50,547 nt of DNA. Origin: Bifidobacterium leontopitheci. Lineage in GTDB: Bacteria; Actinomycetota; Actinomycetes; Actinomycetales; Bifidobacteriaceae. The stretch lies in NCBI RefSeq assembly GCF_009193355.1, contig NZ_WBVT01000024.1, forward strand, positions 1-50,547, read 5' to 3'. The translations under genes and the position numbers were made by a program. Under the pieces are notes generated by a model that worked only from the letters and a program-made list of their open reading frames with translations, was not told where the DNA came from and did not search any database. Below are positions 21,797-30,484 of the stretch, piece after piece. Numbering within the stretch: position 1 is the first letter of the stretch; the number at the start of each line of letters is the position of its first letter.

Positions 21797-21802
21797 ATCG
21801 TA
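21797..21802 (-). promoter_or_regulatory. -10 box TACGAT for the PHP gene (leaderless candidate)
   Basis: TACGAT ends 6 nt before the ATG at 21790. No -35 or ribosome site is visible. Confidence 0.5.
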
Positions 21803-21919
21803 AGCTGAGGCATGGCTACAGACGGCATGACTGCATGCGACGTGTCGGACCGGCAGGCAGGCCGGGTTCCCGCGACGTGCCGGATGCGACCAGAACCCAC
21901 GGAAAGGACGGTCAACAAC

Positions 21920-22582
21920 ATGGCACAGGACATCGAAACGAACACGGACGGCACGGCGGCGGCCACGGGCAAGGGCCTGGCCGGCTGGCGTCACGGGGCG
22001 GTCTGGACGTATCTCATCATGCTCGTCGCGTCCGCGGCGGCGTTGTTCGTCTCGCTGATGCTCGCCGCCGAAACGCTGCAACTGGCCCGTCACCCCGGCG
22101 AGAAGCTCGGCTGCGACGTGAACGGCATCATCTCGTGCACGGATGTGGCGCAGTCGTGGCAGGCGGAGTTCATCAAGTTCGCCGGACTGAGCTTCCCGAA
22201 CGCGTTCTTCGGCATCGCCGCCGAATCGGTGTTCGTCACGGTCGCGGTGATCGGCCTGGCGAAGGTCGTGGTGCCGCGCTGGTTCGCCATCTGCACGTGG
22301 CTGGGCGGTCTCGCCGCGCTGCTGTACGCCTACTGGCTGTTCACCCAGTCGATGTTCGTCATCCGCGCGCTGTGCCCGTGGTGCCTTGGTCTGATGTTCG
22401 CCACGACGATCCAGTTCATGGCGTTGTCGCATGCGACGGTCGCCGTGCAGGGTCTGCCGCGCCGCTCGCAGGGGCTGCGCAAGTACTACCGTCTGAACTT
22501 CGACCTGATGGTCGATTTCGTCTGGGTCATCGCGCTGGTCGTGCTCATCATCGTCGTGGAGGGACCGGCCCTGTTCGCGTGA
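21920..22582 (+). CDS. vitamin K epoxide reductase (VKOR) family membrane protein
   Basis: A 220-aa inner-membrane oxidoreductase with about five hydrophobic helices. The four VKOR cysteines are present: loop pair C65 and C73 (LGCDVNGIISC) and quinone-side pair C152/C155 (LCPWC). In bacteria such proteins reoxidise DsbA-like thiol oxidases outside the membrane using quinone. I find no DsbA partner in the window. The ATG at 21920 has AAAGGA 11 nt upstream; an earlier in-frame ATG at 21812 lacks a ribosome site and would add a polar, poorly conserved leader. Confidence 0.88.
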   Translation: MAQDIETNTDGTAAATGKGLAGWRHGAVWTYLIMLVASAAALFVSLMLAAETLQLARHPGEKLGCDVNGIISCTDVAQSWQAEFIKFAGLSFPNAFFGIAAESVFVTVAVIGLAKVVVPRWFAICTWLGGLAALLYAYWLFTQSMFVIRALCPWCLGLMFATTIQFMALSHATVAVQGLPRRSQGLRKYYRLNFDLMVDFVWVIALVVLIIVVEGPALFA

Positions 22583-22653
22583 CGTTGTTGCGTGACGGAA
22601 GCGTGACTGTCGTCACGTGGGCCGCACATTGTGTCACGTCACGCTCGTCACCA
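22578..22653. repeat. overlapping GTGACG/CGTCAC motifs between convergent genes
   Basis: GCGTGACG, GCGTGACGG, GCGTGACTGTCGTCACG and CACGTCACGCTCGTCACC follow each other. They can form several alternative hairpins between the 3' ends of the VKOR-like gene and dapF. Same motif family as 16966, 20790 and 25982. Confidence 0.5.
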
Positions 22654-22665
22654 CCGTTGCGGCTT

Positions 22666-23583
22666 CTACCGCAGCTCGACGGTGGCGACGAGCGTGGCCG
22701 AACCGGTCAGACTCACCGATTCATCGTCGACGTCGACGCGCAGCGTGCCGCCGCGTACGGTGATGTCCCAATGGTCGATGCCGGTCTTGGCGCGCAGCGT
22801 GACACCGGTGGCGCACAGGCCGGTGCCGCAGGAGAGCGTCTCACCGCAGCCCCGCTCGTTGACGCGCATCGTCGCCTCGCCCAGTCCTGCCGCCTCGTCG
22901 ATGTCGTCGATGCGCACGAACTCCACGTTCTGGTCGGACTCCAGCACAGGCGAGACGACCGGCTTGACCGCCAAATCAAGGTCCTCGACGCGCGGCAACG
23001 TGGACATGGCGTCCTCGATCACGGCGACCACATGCGGGTTTCCCATGTCGACGAACGTGCCGCGCGCGCTGCCCGGCGTACCGGGGATGGTGACCTCGAA
23101 GGCGTCCAGGTCGCCGCGCTTCCACTCCCCCATCTCGACGCGGAACACGTCACGGCCGTACGGTTCAACGTCGCCGAGAGACCGCAGCGTCTTCACGCCG
23201 GCGCGGGTGCCGAGCGCGAACGCCCCGCCGTCGCCTCCGGGGGCGGCATGGACCACGTCGATATGGGCCACGTCACGGGCGAACAGGGTGATGGCACGGG
23301 TGCCGTTGCCGCACATCTCGGCCAGCGAGCCGTCCGCGTTGCGGTAGTCCATGAACCATTCGGCGCCGCCCTCACGGCAGGCGTCACGCTGTTCTTCGGT
23401 CAGGTCCGAGACGTACTGCGGCCGTGTCAGCCGCAGCAGTCCGTCGGCGCCGATGCCGAAATGACGGTCGCACAGGCCGCTCACCTCGTCGGCGGTCGGC
23501 TCATAGAGGCCGTCCGGGTCGAAATACACGATGAAATCATTGCCGGTCGCGTGCGCCTTGACCATGGTGTTCGGAATGCTCAT
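22666..23583 (-). CDS. dapF: diaminopimelate epimerase
   Basis: Converts LL- to meso-diaminopimelate for lysine and peptidoglycan. It has 305 aa, with the two catalytic cysteines C91 (EMCGNGTRA) and C252 ([12 protein letters not shown]), the N-terminal [11 protein letters not shown] and VNERGCGE. The frame extends to 23853, but [16 protein letters not shown] is the natural N-terminus. No ribosome site is visible. A TAGGCT hexamer 8 nt upstream of the ATG could be a -10. Many bifidobacteria use ornithine or lysine in the cross-bridge; the enzyme is also needed for lysine synthesis. Divergent from murI, another cell-wall enzyme. Confidence 0.93.
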   Translation of the reverse strand: MSIPNTMVKAHATGNDFIVYFDPDGLYEPTADEVSGLCDRHFGIGADGLLRLTRPQYVSDLTEEQRDACREGGAEWFMDYRNADGSLAEMCGNGTRAITLFARDVAHIDVVHAAPGGDGGAFALGTRAGVKTLRSLGDVEPYGRDVFRVEMGEWKRGDLDAFEVTIPGTPGSARGTFVDMGNPHVVAVIEDAMSTLPRVEDLDLAVKPVVSPVLESDQNVEFVRIDDIDEAAGLGEATMRVNERGCGETLSCGTGLCATGVTLRAKTGIDHWDITVRGGTLRVDVDDESVSLTGSATLVATVELR

Positions 23584-23837
23584 GGCGTACAAGCCTACTC
23601 CGACCGCGGAATGTGGGTAGAGTAGGGCGAGCAGCCGACGTGTGGACGGGCGCGGCGGCAGGCGGCAGTGTGCCGCAGCAGACACGGCGCGCGTTCGTCT
23701 TGTGGAGAACCGGCCGGGAGGTGCGATGTCGGGGCGCGCGGTGCGGTATGGTGGGTTCCGCGTGTGTTTCGCCGTCGGCCTGCCTGCGTCGTGAGGCGAG
23801 GTTTCGGTCTGCGGCGGTCGATTGGAGGGTGAGCATA

Positions 23838-24653
23838 ATGACTTCAACGGCACCTATCGGGGTTTTCGATTCCGGTCTGGGCGGCATTTCGGTGGTGCGG
23901 CAGCTCGTGCATGACATGCCGCACGAGCGTGTGCTGTACTTCGGCGACTCCGCGAACGCGCCGTACGGCACGAAGACCCCTGACGAGGTGCAGCGGCTGA
24001 GCTTCGCCATCATGGAGCGGTTCATGAAGGAACGGGTCAAGGCCGTGGTCATCGCCTGCAACACGGCAACGTCGGCGGCGGTCAACGCGCTGCGCGACAC
24101 CTACGACATCCCGATCATCGGCATGGAGCCGGCGTTGAAGGTGGCCTGCGACCGCGGCGACACCCACGCCGGAGCGGACGGTTCCGGTCCGGTCGTCGCG
24201 CATACACCGCAGCATGTGATCGTCGCCGCGACGCCGTTGACGTTGCGCGAACACAAGTTCGCGGCGCTGATGGACCGGTTCAAAGCGGACAATCAGATCC
24301 TGCCGCAGCCGTGCCCCGACCTAGTGGAGATCGTGGAGCAGGGGCGGCTTGACAACCGCGATCTGGTCATGGACACGCTGCACCGGTATTTTGACGGGTA
24401 CGACCTCAACGGCATCGACGCGGTGGTGCTCGGCTGCACGCATTTCGTGTTCTACCGCGAGTACTTCCGCGAGCTGCTGCCCGAATCGACCGCGATCATC
24501 GACGGAAACGAGGGCACGGTGCGTCATCTGGGCGTCGTGCTCGAATCGCTGGGCAAGCTCGCCCCGGCCACGCAGGATGGCGGCGTGGAGCTGTCCAACT
24601 CGGACAGCGGCGAGCGCATCGCCAAGCTCGCCGCCGACCTGTTGCACCGCTGA
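23838..24653 (+). CDS. murI: glutamate racemase
   Basis: Produces D-glutamate for peptidoglycan. It has 271 aa: [13 protein letters not shown] with the Asp-Ser motif, [12 protein letters not shown], the first catalytic Cys C74 in [11 protein letters not shown] and the second, C200, in [10 protein letters not shown] stretch of about 25 residues (near 104-125, [11 protein letters not shown]) is longer than usual between the two halves. Start: ATG with GGAGGG 8 nt upstream; the frame itself opens 225 bp earlier. The 254-bp gap to dapF probably holds both promoters, but I cannot assign them. Confidence 0.93.
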   Translation: MTSTAPIGVFDSGLGGISVVRQLVHDMPHERVLYFGDSANAPYGTKTPDEVQRLSFAIMERFMKERVKAVVIACNTATSAAVNALRDTYDIPIIGMEPALKVACDRGDTHAGADGSGPVVAHTPQHVIVAATPLTLREHKFAALMDRFKADNQILPQPCPDLVEIVEQGRLDNRDLVMDTLHRYFDGYDLNGIDAVVLGCTHFVFYREYFRELLPESTAIIDGNEGTVRHLGVVLESLGKLAPATQDGGVELSNSDSGERIAKLAADLLHR

Positions 24654-24740
24654 CGCAACTGTCGCTTGCACCGCCGCCCCCGCGCCGCTTGCGCTGCCGC
24701 CCCGCGCTGTATCCTCCCTCCTCTATCACTCTGCTCTCTG

Positions 24741-24766
24741 TCACAGCGGGTAGGTACCCGCTGTGA
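24741..24766. repeat. 26-bp palindrome, copy 3
   Basis: Arms TCACAGCGGGTA and TACCCGCTGTGA surround a two-base GG centre. The core matches the copies at 13466 and 13589 except at the centre. It lies 88 bp after the murI stop. Confidence 0.75.
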
Positions 24767-24803
24767 TACCACTCATGAAATCGTTGGAAACTAGCCGCTG
24801 TCG

Positions 24804-24847
24804 CCCTCTCTGTCACAGCGGGTAGGTACACGCTGTGATAGAGAGGG
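24804..24847. repeat. palindrome copy 4 with extended stem
   Basis: The TCACAGCG/CGCTGTGA core is extended outward by CCCTCTCT and AGAGAGGG with one G-T mismatch. The inner part carries a substitution (TACA instead of TACC) that shortens pairing near the loop. It lies between murI and the patatin-like gene, about 70 bp before the latter's start. Confidence 0.7.
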
Positions 24848-24916
24848 CGTGCGTGTGCGCGAGGCTGTCCGCAAGTGGGGCGTAAGCTCGGACGAAACGT
24901 ATGAAAGGGGATCAGC

Positions 24917-25924
24917 ATGACGGCAACGGATACGGCAACGCCGACGAACGACACGGCGACAGCGAACGACACGACAGTGAACGCGACGGCGAACAACACG
25001 ACAGCGAACGCGACGACGACGGCCAAACCGGCGAGCGACACGGCGACGACGGCAACGAACGCGGCGACGGCACAGGGTGCGCACCGCACGGCGATCATCG
25101 ACGTCGGCGGCGGCTTCCGCGCGATCTTCGGCGCGGGCGTGCTGGACCGCTGCTCGGCCGACGGCATCACGTTCGACCACGGGTACGGCGTCTCGGCCGG
25201 GGCGGCGAACCTGACGTCATTCATCGCCCGCCAGCCCGGCCGCAACCACACGTTCTACACGCAGTACGCCTTCCGCAAGGAGTACGCGAGCACGGAAAGC
25301 TTCTTCAAGAACCACAATTTCGCGAACCTCGACTACATCTACGGCACGCTGAGCAACCATGACGGTGAGAATCCGGTGGATTTCGCGGCATTCGAGGAGA
25401 ACCCGATGGGCTTCACCGTGGTGGCGTGCAACGCCGAAGACGGGTCGACCAAATACTTCGACAAGTCACGCATCCGGTTCGACGACTTCGACGCGGTCAA
25501 GGCGTCGTCGGCGGTGCCGGTCGCCTGCGAACCGTACGTGGTGGACGGCGTACCCTACTACGACGGCGGCATCGCCGACCCGGTCCCGGTGCAGAAGGCC
25601 CTCGATGACGGCTACGACCGCGTGGTCGTGGTGCTCACCCGACTCAGAGACGTGCTGCGCGAGCAGAAGAAGGACCTTGGCCCGGCGCGCATCCTGCAGC
25701 ATCGTTACCCGGCCGCCGCCGAACGGCTGCGCGAGCGCTACCGCACGTACAACGACGAGGTGGCGTTGGCGAAGGAATACGAGAAGGACGGTCGGGTGCT
25801 CATCCTCGCGCCCGACGACCTGTGCGGCCTGTCGACGTTGTCGAAGACGTTCGAAGGTCTGGAGATGATGTACCGTAAGGGGTATGCGGCCGCCGGCGCG
25901 ATCGCCGACTTCCTCGCCGACTGA
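24917..25924 (+). CDS. patatin-like phospholipase family protein
   Basis: A 335-aa serine acyl hydrolase of the patatin family. Oxyanion loop VGGGFRAIFGAGV (63-75), nucleophile S93 in GVSAG, and the dyad Asp D216 in YYDGG. C-terminal residues resemble bacterial YjjU-type patatins. The first 55 residues are almost only Thr, Ala, Asn and Asp, encoded by imperfect AACGAC/GACGGC repeats; there is no hydrophobic signal, so I expect a cytosolic protein with a disordered leader. Start: ATG with AAAGGGG 8 nt upstream. It could instead initiate further downstream near GAHRTAIIDVGG if the leader is not translated. Confidence 0.85.
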   Translation: MTATDTATPTNDTATANDTTVNATANNTTANATTTAKPASDTATTATNAATAQGAHRTAIIDVGGGFRAIFGAGVLDRCSADGITFDHGYGVSAGAANLTSFIARQPGRNHTFYTQYAFRKEYASTESFFKNHNFANLDYIYGTLSNHDGENPVDFAAFEENPMGFTVVACNAEDGSTKYFDKSRIRFDDFDAVKASSAVPVACEPYVVDGVPYYDGGIADPVPVQKALDDGYDRVVVVLTRLRDVLREQKKDLGPARILQHRYPAAAERLRERYRTYNDEVALAKEYEKDGRVLILAPDDLCGLSTLSKTFEGLEMMYRKGYAAAGAIADFLAD

Positions 25925-25981
25925 CGTGTGCGCGGAGGGATGCTCGCGTTACCGCATCCGTCTTCCGCATATTTCATGAGT

Positions 25982-26088
25982 CGCGTCACGCGGTCCGCCC
26001 AATCCGCGTGACGCGGCCGGCGCAAACCACTGAAGGACAACGGGTCTCGCATCGCCCGTCACGCGGACCGGGCGGCCCGCGTGACGGG
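25982..26088. terminator. two GTCACGCGG hairpins between convergent genes
   Basis: Hairpin one (25982-26015): CGCGTCACGCGG with CCGCGTGACGCG around a 10-nt loop. Hairpin two (26055-26088): CCCGTCACGCGG with CCGCGTGACGGG around a 10-nt loop. They fill the 204-bp gap between the ends of the patatin-like gene and metY, and resemble the pair at 16966-17072. Confidence 0.65.
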
Positions 26089-26128
26089 ATTATGTGTCAG
26101 CGAACACGCAACACGGTCCGCAATACGG

Positions 26129-27421
26129 TCAGTAGGCGGCGGCGATGGCTTGGTCGAGGTCGGCGATGAGGTCATTCACGTCCTCGAGGCCGATGGACAG
26201 GCGGATCAGGTTGGGGGTCACGCCGTCGGCCAGCTTGTAGCGTTCCGGCACCTCGCGGTGGGTGATGTTCACCGGGTCGACGATCAGCGAGCGCGCGTCG
26301 CCGATGTTCGGCACGTAGGCGAACAGTTTCGTGCCGTCGAGGATGCGGCGCACGTTGCTGACGTCGCCGTCGACGAGGAACGAGAGGATCTGGCCGACGC
26401 CGCGCGGGAAGTACTTGGCGACCAGATCGTACTGCGGGGTGCTGCCGAGTCCGGAATAGTTGACCTTGATGACGTGCGGCGTGTGCGTGAGATGCTCGGC
26501 TATCGTCCGCGCGGAGGCGACCTGCTGGCTGACGCGCTGCGGCAGCGTCTCCAGGCCTATGAGCTGCAGGTAGGCGTTGAACGCGCTTTGCACGGCGCCG
26601 AACGTGCGCAGGTACTTGATGCGGATGCGCCGGATGAACGCTTCGGCGCCGTACTTGTCGGCGAAGCTGCGCAACGTGCCGTCAGGGTCGGCGATGACCT
26701 GCTGCTCCTGCGTGAACTGGGGGAACCGGCCGTTCGCCCAGTCGAAGCGGCCGGCGTCGACGATGACGCCGCCGATGGCGTTGCCGTGGCCGGTGATGCC
26801 CTTGGTGGTGGAGTGCACGACGATGTCGGCGCCGAATTCGATGGGGCGCAGCAGATACGGGGTGGGGACCGTGTTGTCGACGATGAGCGCGATGCCATGA
26901 CGGTGCGCGAGCTCGGCGATCGGTTCGATGTCGGTGATCTCGGTGCTCGGGTTGGCGACGGTCTCCGCGAAGATGGCCCTCGTCTCGGGGCGAATCGCGG
27001 CTTCGATGGCGTCAAGGTCGTTGATGTCGTCCACGAAGTCGGCTTCGATGCCGAACTGCGGCAGGAAATCGCCAAGCGCGTCCACGCTGGCGCCATACAG
27101 GTTCGTGGGAGCGATAATGCGCCCGCCGCGCTCCCCCGCGCACATCAGCGCGTAGGAGACCGCCGCCATGCCGGACGAGACGGCCACCGCGCCGATGCCG
27201 CCCTCCAATGCGGCGATGCGCCGTTCGAGCGCGTCGACCGTGGGGTTGGCGACGCGCGAGTATTCGAATCCTTGCGTCACGCCGGCGGCAAGGTCACGTC
27301 CCCTGAGCGAGTTCTCCAGGTCGAACGCCGCGGAGGCGTAGATCGGCACGCTCACCGCATCATCGTGCCCGGTCGCCGTATAGCCGGCGTGAATCGCATC
27401 AGTCCTGAAATCCGTCATCAT
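26129..27421 (-). CDS. metY: O-acetylhomoserine sulfhydrylase-type PLP enzyme
   Basis: A 430-aa Cys/Met-metabolism PLP enzyme, most like O-acetyl-L-homoserine sulfhydrylase (MetY). Motifs: AIHAGYT start, VPIYASAAFDLE, YSRVANPTVDALE, ALEGG, AVSSGMAA, the PLP Lys in HSTTKGITGHGNAIGGV, and LSIGLEDVNDLIADLDQA. The length (about 430, not 390) and the TTKGITGHG context favour MetY over MetB. Start ATG at 27421; an adjacent ATG at 27418 is equally possible (GAAGG directly upstream). Downstream of the metB-like gene on the same strand. Confidence 0.9.
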   Translation of the reverse strand: MMTDFRTDAIHAGYTATGHDDAVSVPIYASAAFDLENSLRGRDLAAGVTQGFEYSRVANPTVDALERRIAALEGGIGAVAVSSGMAAVSYALMCAGERGGRIIAPTNLYGASVDALGDFLPQFGIEADFVDDINDLDAIEAAIRPETRAIFAETVANPSTEITDIEPIAELAHRHGIALIVDNTVPTPYLLRPIEFGADIVVHSTTKGITGHGNAIGGVIVDAGRFDWANGRFPQFTQEQQVIADPDGTLRSFADKYGAEAFIRRIRIKYLRTFGAVQSAFNAYLQLIGLETLPQRVSQQVASARTIAEHLTHTPHVIKVNYSGLGSTPQYDLVAKYFPRGVGQILSFLVDGDVSNVRRILDGTKLFAYVPNIGDARSLIVDPVNITHREVPERYKLADGVTPNLIRLSIGLEDVNDLIADLDQAIAAAY

Positions 27422-27460
27422 CCTTCACTTTCGTTTGCCTTGCCTGTCAACACACGCGAA

Positions 27461-27492
27461 AAGGCCGCGCGCCCGAAACGGCGTACGGCCTT
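27461..27492 (-). terminator. hairpin between the metB-like gene and metY
   Basis: On the minus strand AAGGCCG and CGGCCTT pair, followed by TTTC. It sits 11 bp past the metB-like stop codon and 40 bp before metY, so it could terminate or attenuate transcription between the two. Confidence 0.55.
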
Positions 27493-27502
27493 CACGAAGC
27501 TC

Positions 27503-28750
27503 TCATGCGGCCACGGTCGTCAGCCGGCTGAAATCAACCAGCGCAGAGCCTTCCCTCTCCAGCGCGTCGTAAGCCTTGTCGAACGCCTGACCGAGGTCCT
27601 CAATCAAATCGGTCGCATCCTCGATGCCGATGGACAGCCGGATCAGCTCGTCGGTGATGCCGACCTTGAGCCGCTCCTCGCGCGGCAGTTCGAAATGCGT
27701 CATCCGGCACGGCAGTTCGGCGAGGCTTTCCACGGCGCCCAGGCTGACCGCAAGACGGAACACATGCAGGTTGTCGAGCACGATGGCCGGGTCTGCGCCG
27801 GGCACGACCTCGAACGAGAGCACGCCGCCGAAGCCGCGCAGCCCGTTCTCGGAGAGCAGCCGGTTGCGGTCGCCGTGCAGTCCTGGATAGTGGACGGTCC
27901 TGACCAGCGGGTGGGCGAGCAGGTAGGCGGCCACCGATTCGGCGTTGGACTGCTGCCGGTCCATGCGCAGCGCGAGCGTCTGGATGCCGCGGCGCACGTC
28001 GTTGCATTCGGCCGGTGCGAGCACGCCGCCGAACCGGTTCTGTGCAAAGTAGATCTTGCGGCCGATCTCTTCGTCGAGCACGACGACGAGTCCGGCGTTG
28101 ACTTCGGAATGGCCGGCGAGGTACTTGGTGGCCGAATGGATGACCACGTCGGCGCCAAGGTCGAGCGGCTGCTGCAGGTACGGGGTGACGAACGTGTTGT
28201 CGACGATGGAGATCGCGCCGTACCGGTGCGCGATGGCGGAGATGCGGTTGACGTTGTTGACCTGCAGGAGCGGGTTCGTCAGCGTCTCGAAGTACACGGC
28301 CGCGGCCGGGCGCCGACATCGGCCGTCGCCGTCCGCACCGGCGTTCCTGCCGCTGATGGCGGCGTCGAGCGCCTCATAGTCGGCGGTGTCCACCGATTCG
28401 AATTCGATGCCGCGTTCGGCGAAGTACTCGTTGAACAGCGAATAGGTGCCGCCGTAGATGTTGCGTCCAACGACGATGCGGTCTCCTGGCTTGAAGATGC
28501 TGAGCACCGCGTGGATTGCGGCGAGGCCGGATGCGAAGGCGAAGCCGCGCGTACCGTGCTCCAGCTGGGCGATCTGACGTTCCAGGAAGTCGCGGGTCGG
28601 GTTGCCGCTGCGCGCGTAGTCCCAGCGGGGCATGGCGCTGACCGATTCGAAAGCATAGGTCGATGAGTTGTAGATCGGCGGGTTCACGGCTCCGGTGTTG
28701 TTGTCGTTGACCGGCAGTCCGTGGACCAGCTGGGTATTGAACCTCGTCAT
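27503..28750 (-). CDS. trans-sulfuration PLP enzyme (cystathionine gamma-synthase/lyase type)
   Basis: A 415-aa enzyme of the Cys/Met-metabolism PLP family. MTRFNTQLVHG start, NPPIYNSSTYAF, WDYARSGNPTRDFLE, QLEHGTRGFAFASGLAAIHAV, PLP Lys in HSATKYLAGHSEVNAGLVV, and LIRLSIGIEDATDLIEDL. It best fits cystathionine gamma-synthase, beta-lyase or gamma-lyase; the sequence alone does not decide. A short polar insertion (GRNAGADGDGRCRRPAA) sits before VYFETLTNP. Start: ATG with AGGGGG 6 nt upstream; the frame reaches 30877 only as an artefact. Probably co-expressed with metY for methionine or cysteine synthesis. Confidence 0.88.
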   Translation of the reverse strand: MTRFNTQLVHGLPVNDNNTGAVNPPIYNSSTYAFESVSAMPRWDYARSGNPTRDFLERQIAQLEHGTRGFAFASGLAAIHAVLSIFKPGDRIVVGRNIYGGTYSLFNEYFAERGIEFESVDTADYEALDAAISGRNAGADGDGRCRRPAAAVYFETLTNPLLQVNNVNRISAIAHRYGAISIVDNTFVTPYLQQPLDLGADVVIHSATKYLAGHSEVNAGLVVVLDEEIGRKIYFAQNRFGGVLAPAECNDVRRGIQTLALRMDRQQSNAESVAAYLLAHPLVRTVHYPGLHGDRNRLLSENGLRGFGGVLSFEVVPGADPAIVLDNLHVFRLAVSLGAVESLAELPCRMTHFELPREERLKVGITDELIRLSIGIEDATDLIEDLGQAFDKAYDALEREGSALVDFSRLTTVAA

Positions 28751-28773
28751 AAGCACCCCCTGAGATACTTCTT

Positions 28774-28883
28774 GCGGGATCCCCTGTGAATCCCGCGGAC
28801 GTCTCGACGGTACCGCGGCGTTGGCGGCTTTCGCAAGCCGCGCGGCATATCCGTTAGTTATAGGGGGCTGTAAAACGTTGCAA
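28774..28883 (-). promoter_or_regulatory. leader and putative promoter of the metB-like gene
   Basis: On the minus strand TTGCAA (28883-28878) and TATAAC (28862-28857) are 15 bp apart, a suboptimal but possible promoter. The -35 lies inside the palindrome CGTTGCAACG (28876-28885), a possible operator. Near the start codon the leader has a hairpin, GCGGGAT with ATCCCGC (28774-28796). The rest of 28751-29095 holds no gene; it must also carry the divergent nox promoter, which I cannot place. Confidence 0.4.
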
Positions 28884-29095
28884 CGACTGGGTTCTCGACA
28901 TCGCCTGCGCTTTGTTCCGAAAGGCGGCGGCCACAAGACGACACGCCCGGAAGCGGACGGGGCGCACTCCGCTCGCGCGACACGATAGGCTTGATGCTGA
29001 TGTCGCCCGGGCAGCACCGGGCGCGACGGGTCCGGCCGGCTTGGGCGAACCCGTCGGTTTCGCATAGTGACAGGCCCACGAGCAAAGGAGCTTTT

Positions 29096-30484
29096 ATGAC
29101 CACTGTAGCCATCGTCGGATGCACGCACGCCGGCACGTTCGCCGCGACCTCCATTCTCAAGAACCATCCCGATTGGACGGTTCACGTGTTCGAACGCAAT
29201 GATTCGCTCTCGTTCCTCTCCTGCGGCATCGCGCTGTGGGTGGGCGATCACGTCTCGGATCCGAAGCGCATGTTCTACTCCTCCCCTGAGGCGTTGGGCG
29301 AGGCGGGCGCGACGATGCACATGCGGCACGACGTGCTGGACGTGGACGTGAAGGGCAAGGTGCTGCACGCCAAGGACCTTGCCTCCGGCGAGGTGAGCGA
29401 GTACCGGTTCGACAAGCTGGTGGTGACGACCGGTTCGGCGCCGGTGGTGCCGCCGATCGACGGCCTGGACGAAGGTCTGGAGTCCGGCCGCGTGCTGCTG
29501 TGCAAGAACTGGGGGCACGCGCTGGCGATCAAGGAGCGTGCGAAGAGCGCCAAGTCGGCGGTGGTGATCGGCGCCGGCTACATCGGCGCGGAGATCGCGG
29601 AGCAGTTCAGCGAGATCGGCGTGAAGACGACGCTGGTGGATGCCCTGCCGCGTGTGCTGGCCAACAATTTCGACGCGAACATCACCGATGAGGTGGAGCG
29701 GGCGTTCGAGGACCATGGTGTGACGTTGGCGCTGGGTCAGAAGGTGGTCGCGTTCCGGCCGGCCGCCGGCTCGGACGGCGTTGAGGGTTCCGGTGTGACG
29801 GTCGTCACGGAGAAGGGCGAGTATACGGCCGACGTGGCGATCCTGGGCGCCGGCTTCCGTCCGAACACGGAGCTGTTCAAGGACCAGCTGCGGATGCTGC
29901 GCAACGGTGCGATCGTCATCGACGATTACATGCGCGCCTCGCTGCCGGACAACACGGTCCTGGAGGACGTGTTCGCGGCCGGCGACAGCGCGACCGTGCG
30001 GTACAACCCGACGGGGGCGGACGATTATATTCCGCTGGCCACCAATGCGGTGCGTCAGGGCCTGCTCATCGGCGAGAACATCGTCTCCGCGACGAAGCGG
30101 TATCCGGGCACGCAGGCGACGAGCGCCGTCCAGCTGTATGATCTGGCGATGTCGGCGACCGGTCTGACGGCCGGTGGCGCCGAGCGACGGGGGCTGGCGG
30201 CGAAGTCGACGACGCTGGTGCAGGATTACCGTCCGGACTTCATGCTCACCACGACGCCGGTGACCGCCACGATCGTGTGGAATCCGGTGACGCGGCGCAT
30301 CCTCGGTGCACAGTTCCTCTCGAAGCATGACATCTCGCAGGCGGCGAACGTCGTGTCCGTGGCCATTCAGGCCGGGTTCACCATCGACCAGCTGGCCGGC
30401 GCCGACCTGTTCTTCCAGCCGAACTTCAGCCAGCCGATCAACTTCGTCGGCGCGGTCGCCATTCAGGCGGTCGCCGAAAGCTGA
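29096..30484 (+). CDS. nox: NADH oxidase / CoA-disulfide-reductase-like flavoprotein
   Basis: A 462-aa FAD-dependent pyridine nucleotide-disulfide oxidoreductase. FAD motif VAIVGCTHAGTFA at the N-terminus; the redox-active Cys in LSFLSCGIALW near residue 45; NAD motif VVIGAGYIGAEIAEQ; second FAD motif VFAAGDSA; a C-terminal dimerisation domain. This matches water-forming NADH oxidases, used by oxygen-sensitive fermenters to remove oxygen and regenerate NAD+. A CoA-disulfide reductase role cannot be excluded. Start: ATG with AAAGGAG 6 nt upstream; the frame opens 105 bp earlier. Confidence 0.9.
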   Translation: MTTVAIVGCTHAGTFAATSILKNHPDWTVHVFERNDSLSFLSCGIALWVGDHVSDPKRMFYSSPEALGEAGATMHMRHDVLDVDVKGKVLHAKDLASGEVSEYRFDKLVVTTGSAPVVPPIDGLDEGLESGRVLLCKNWGHALAIKERAKSAKSAVVIGAGYIGAEIAEQFSEIGVKTTLVDALPRVLANNFDANITDEVERAFEDHGVTLALGQKVVAFRPAAGSDGVEGSGVTVVTEKGEYTADVAILGAGFRPNTELFKDQLRMLRNGAIVIDDYMRASLPDNTVLEDVFAAGDSATVRYNPTGADDYIPLATNAVRQGLLIGENIVSATKRYPGTQATSAVQLYDLAMSATGLTAGGAERRGLAAKSTTLVQDYRPDFMLTTTPVTATIVWNPVTRRILGAQFLSKHDISQAANVVSVAIQAGFTIDQLAGADLFFQPNFSQPINFVGAVAIQAVAES

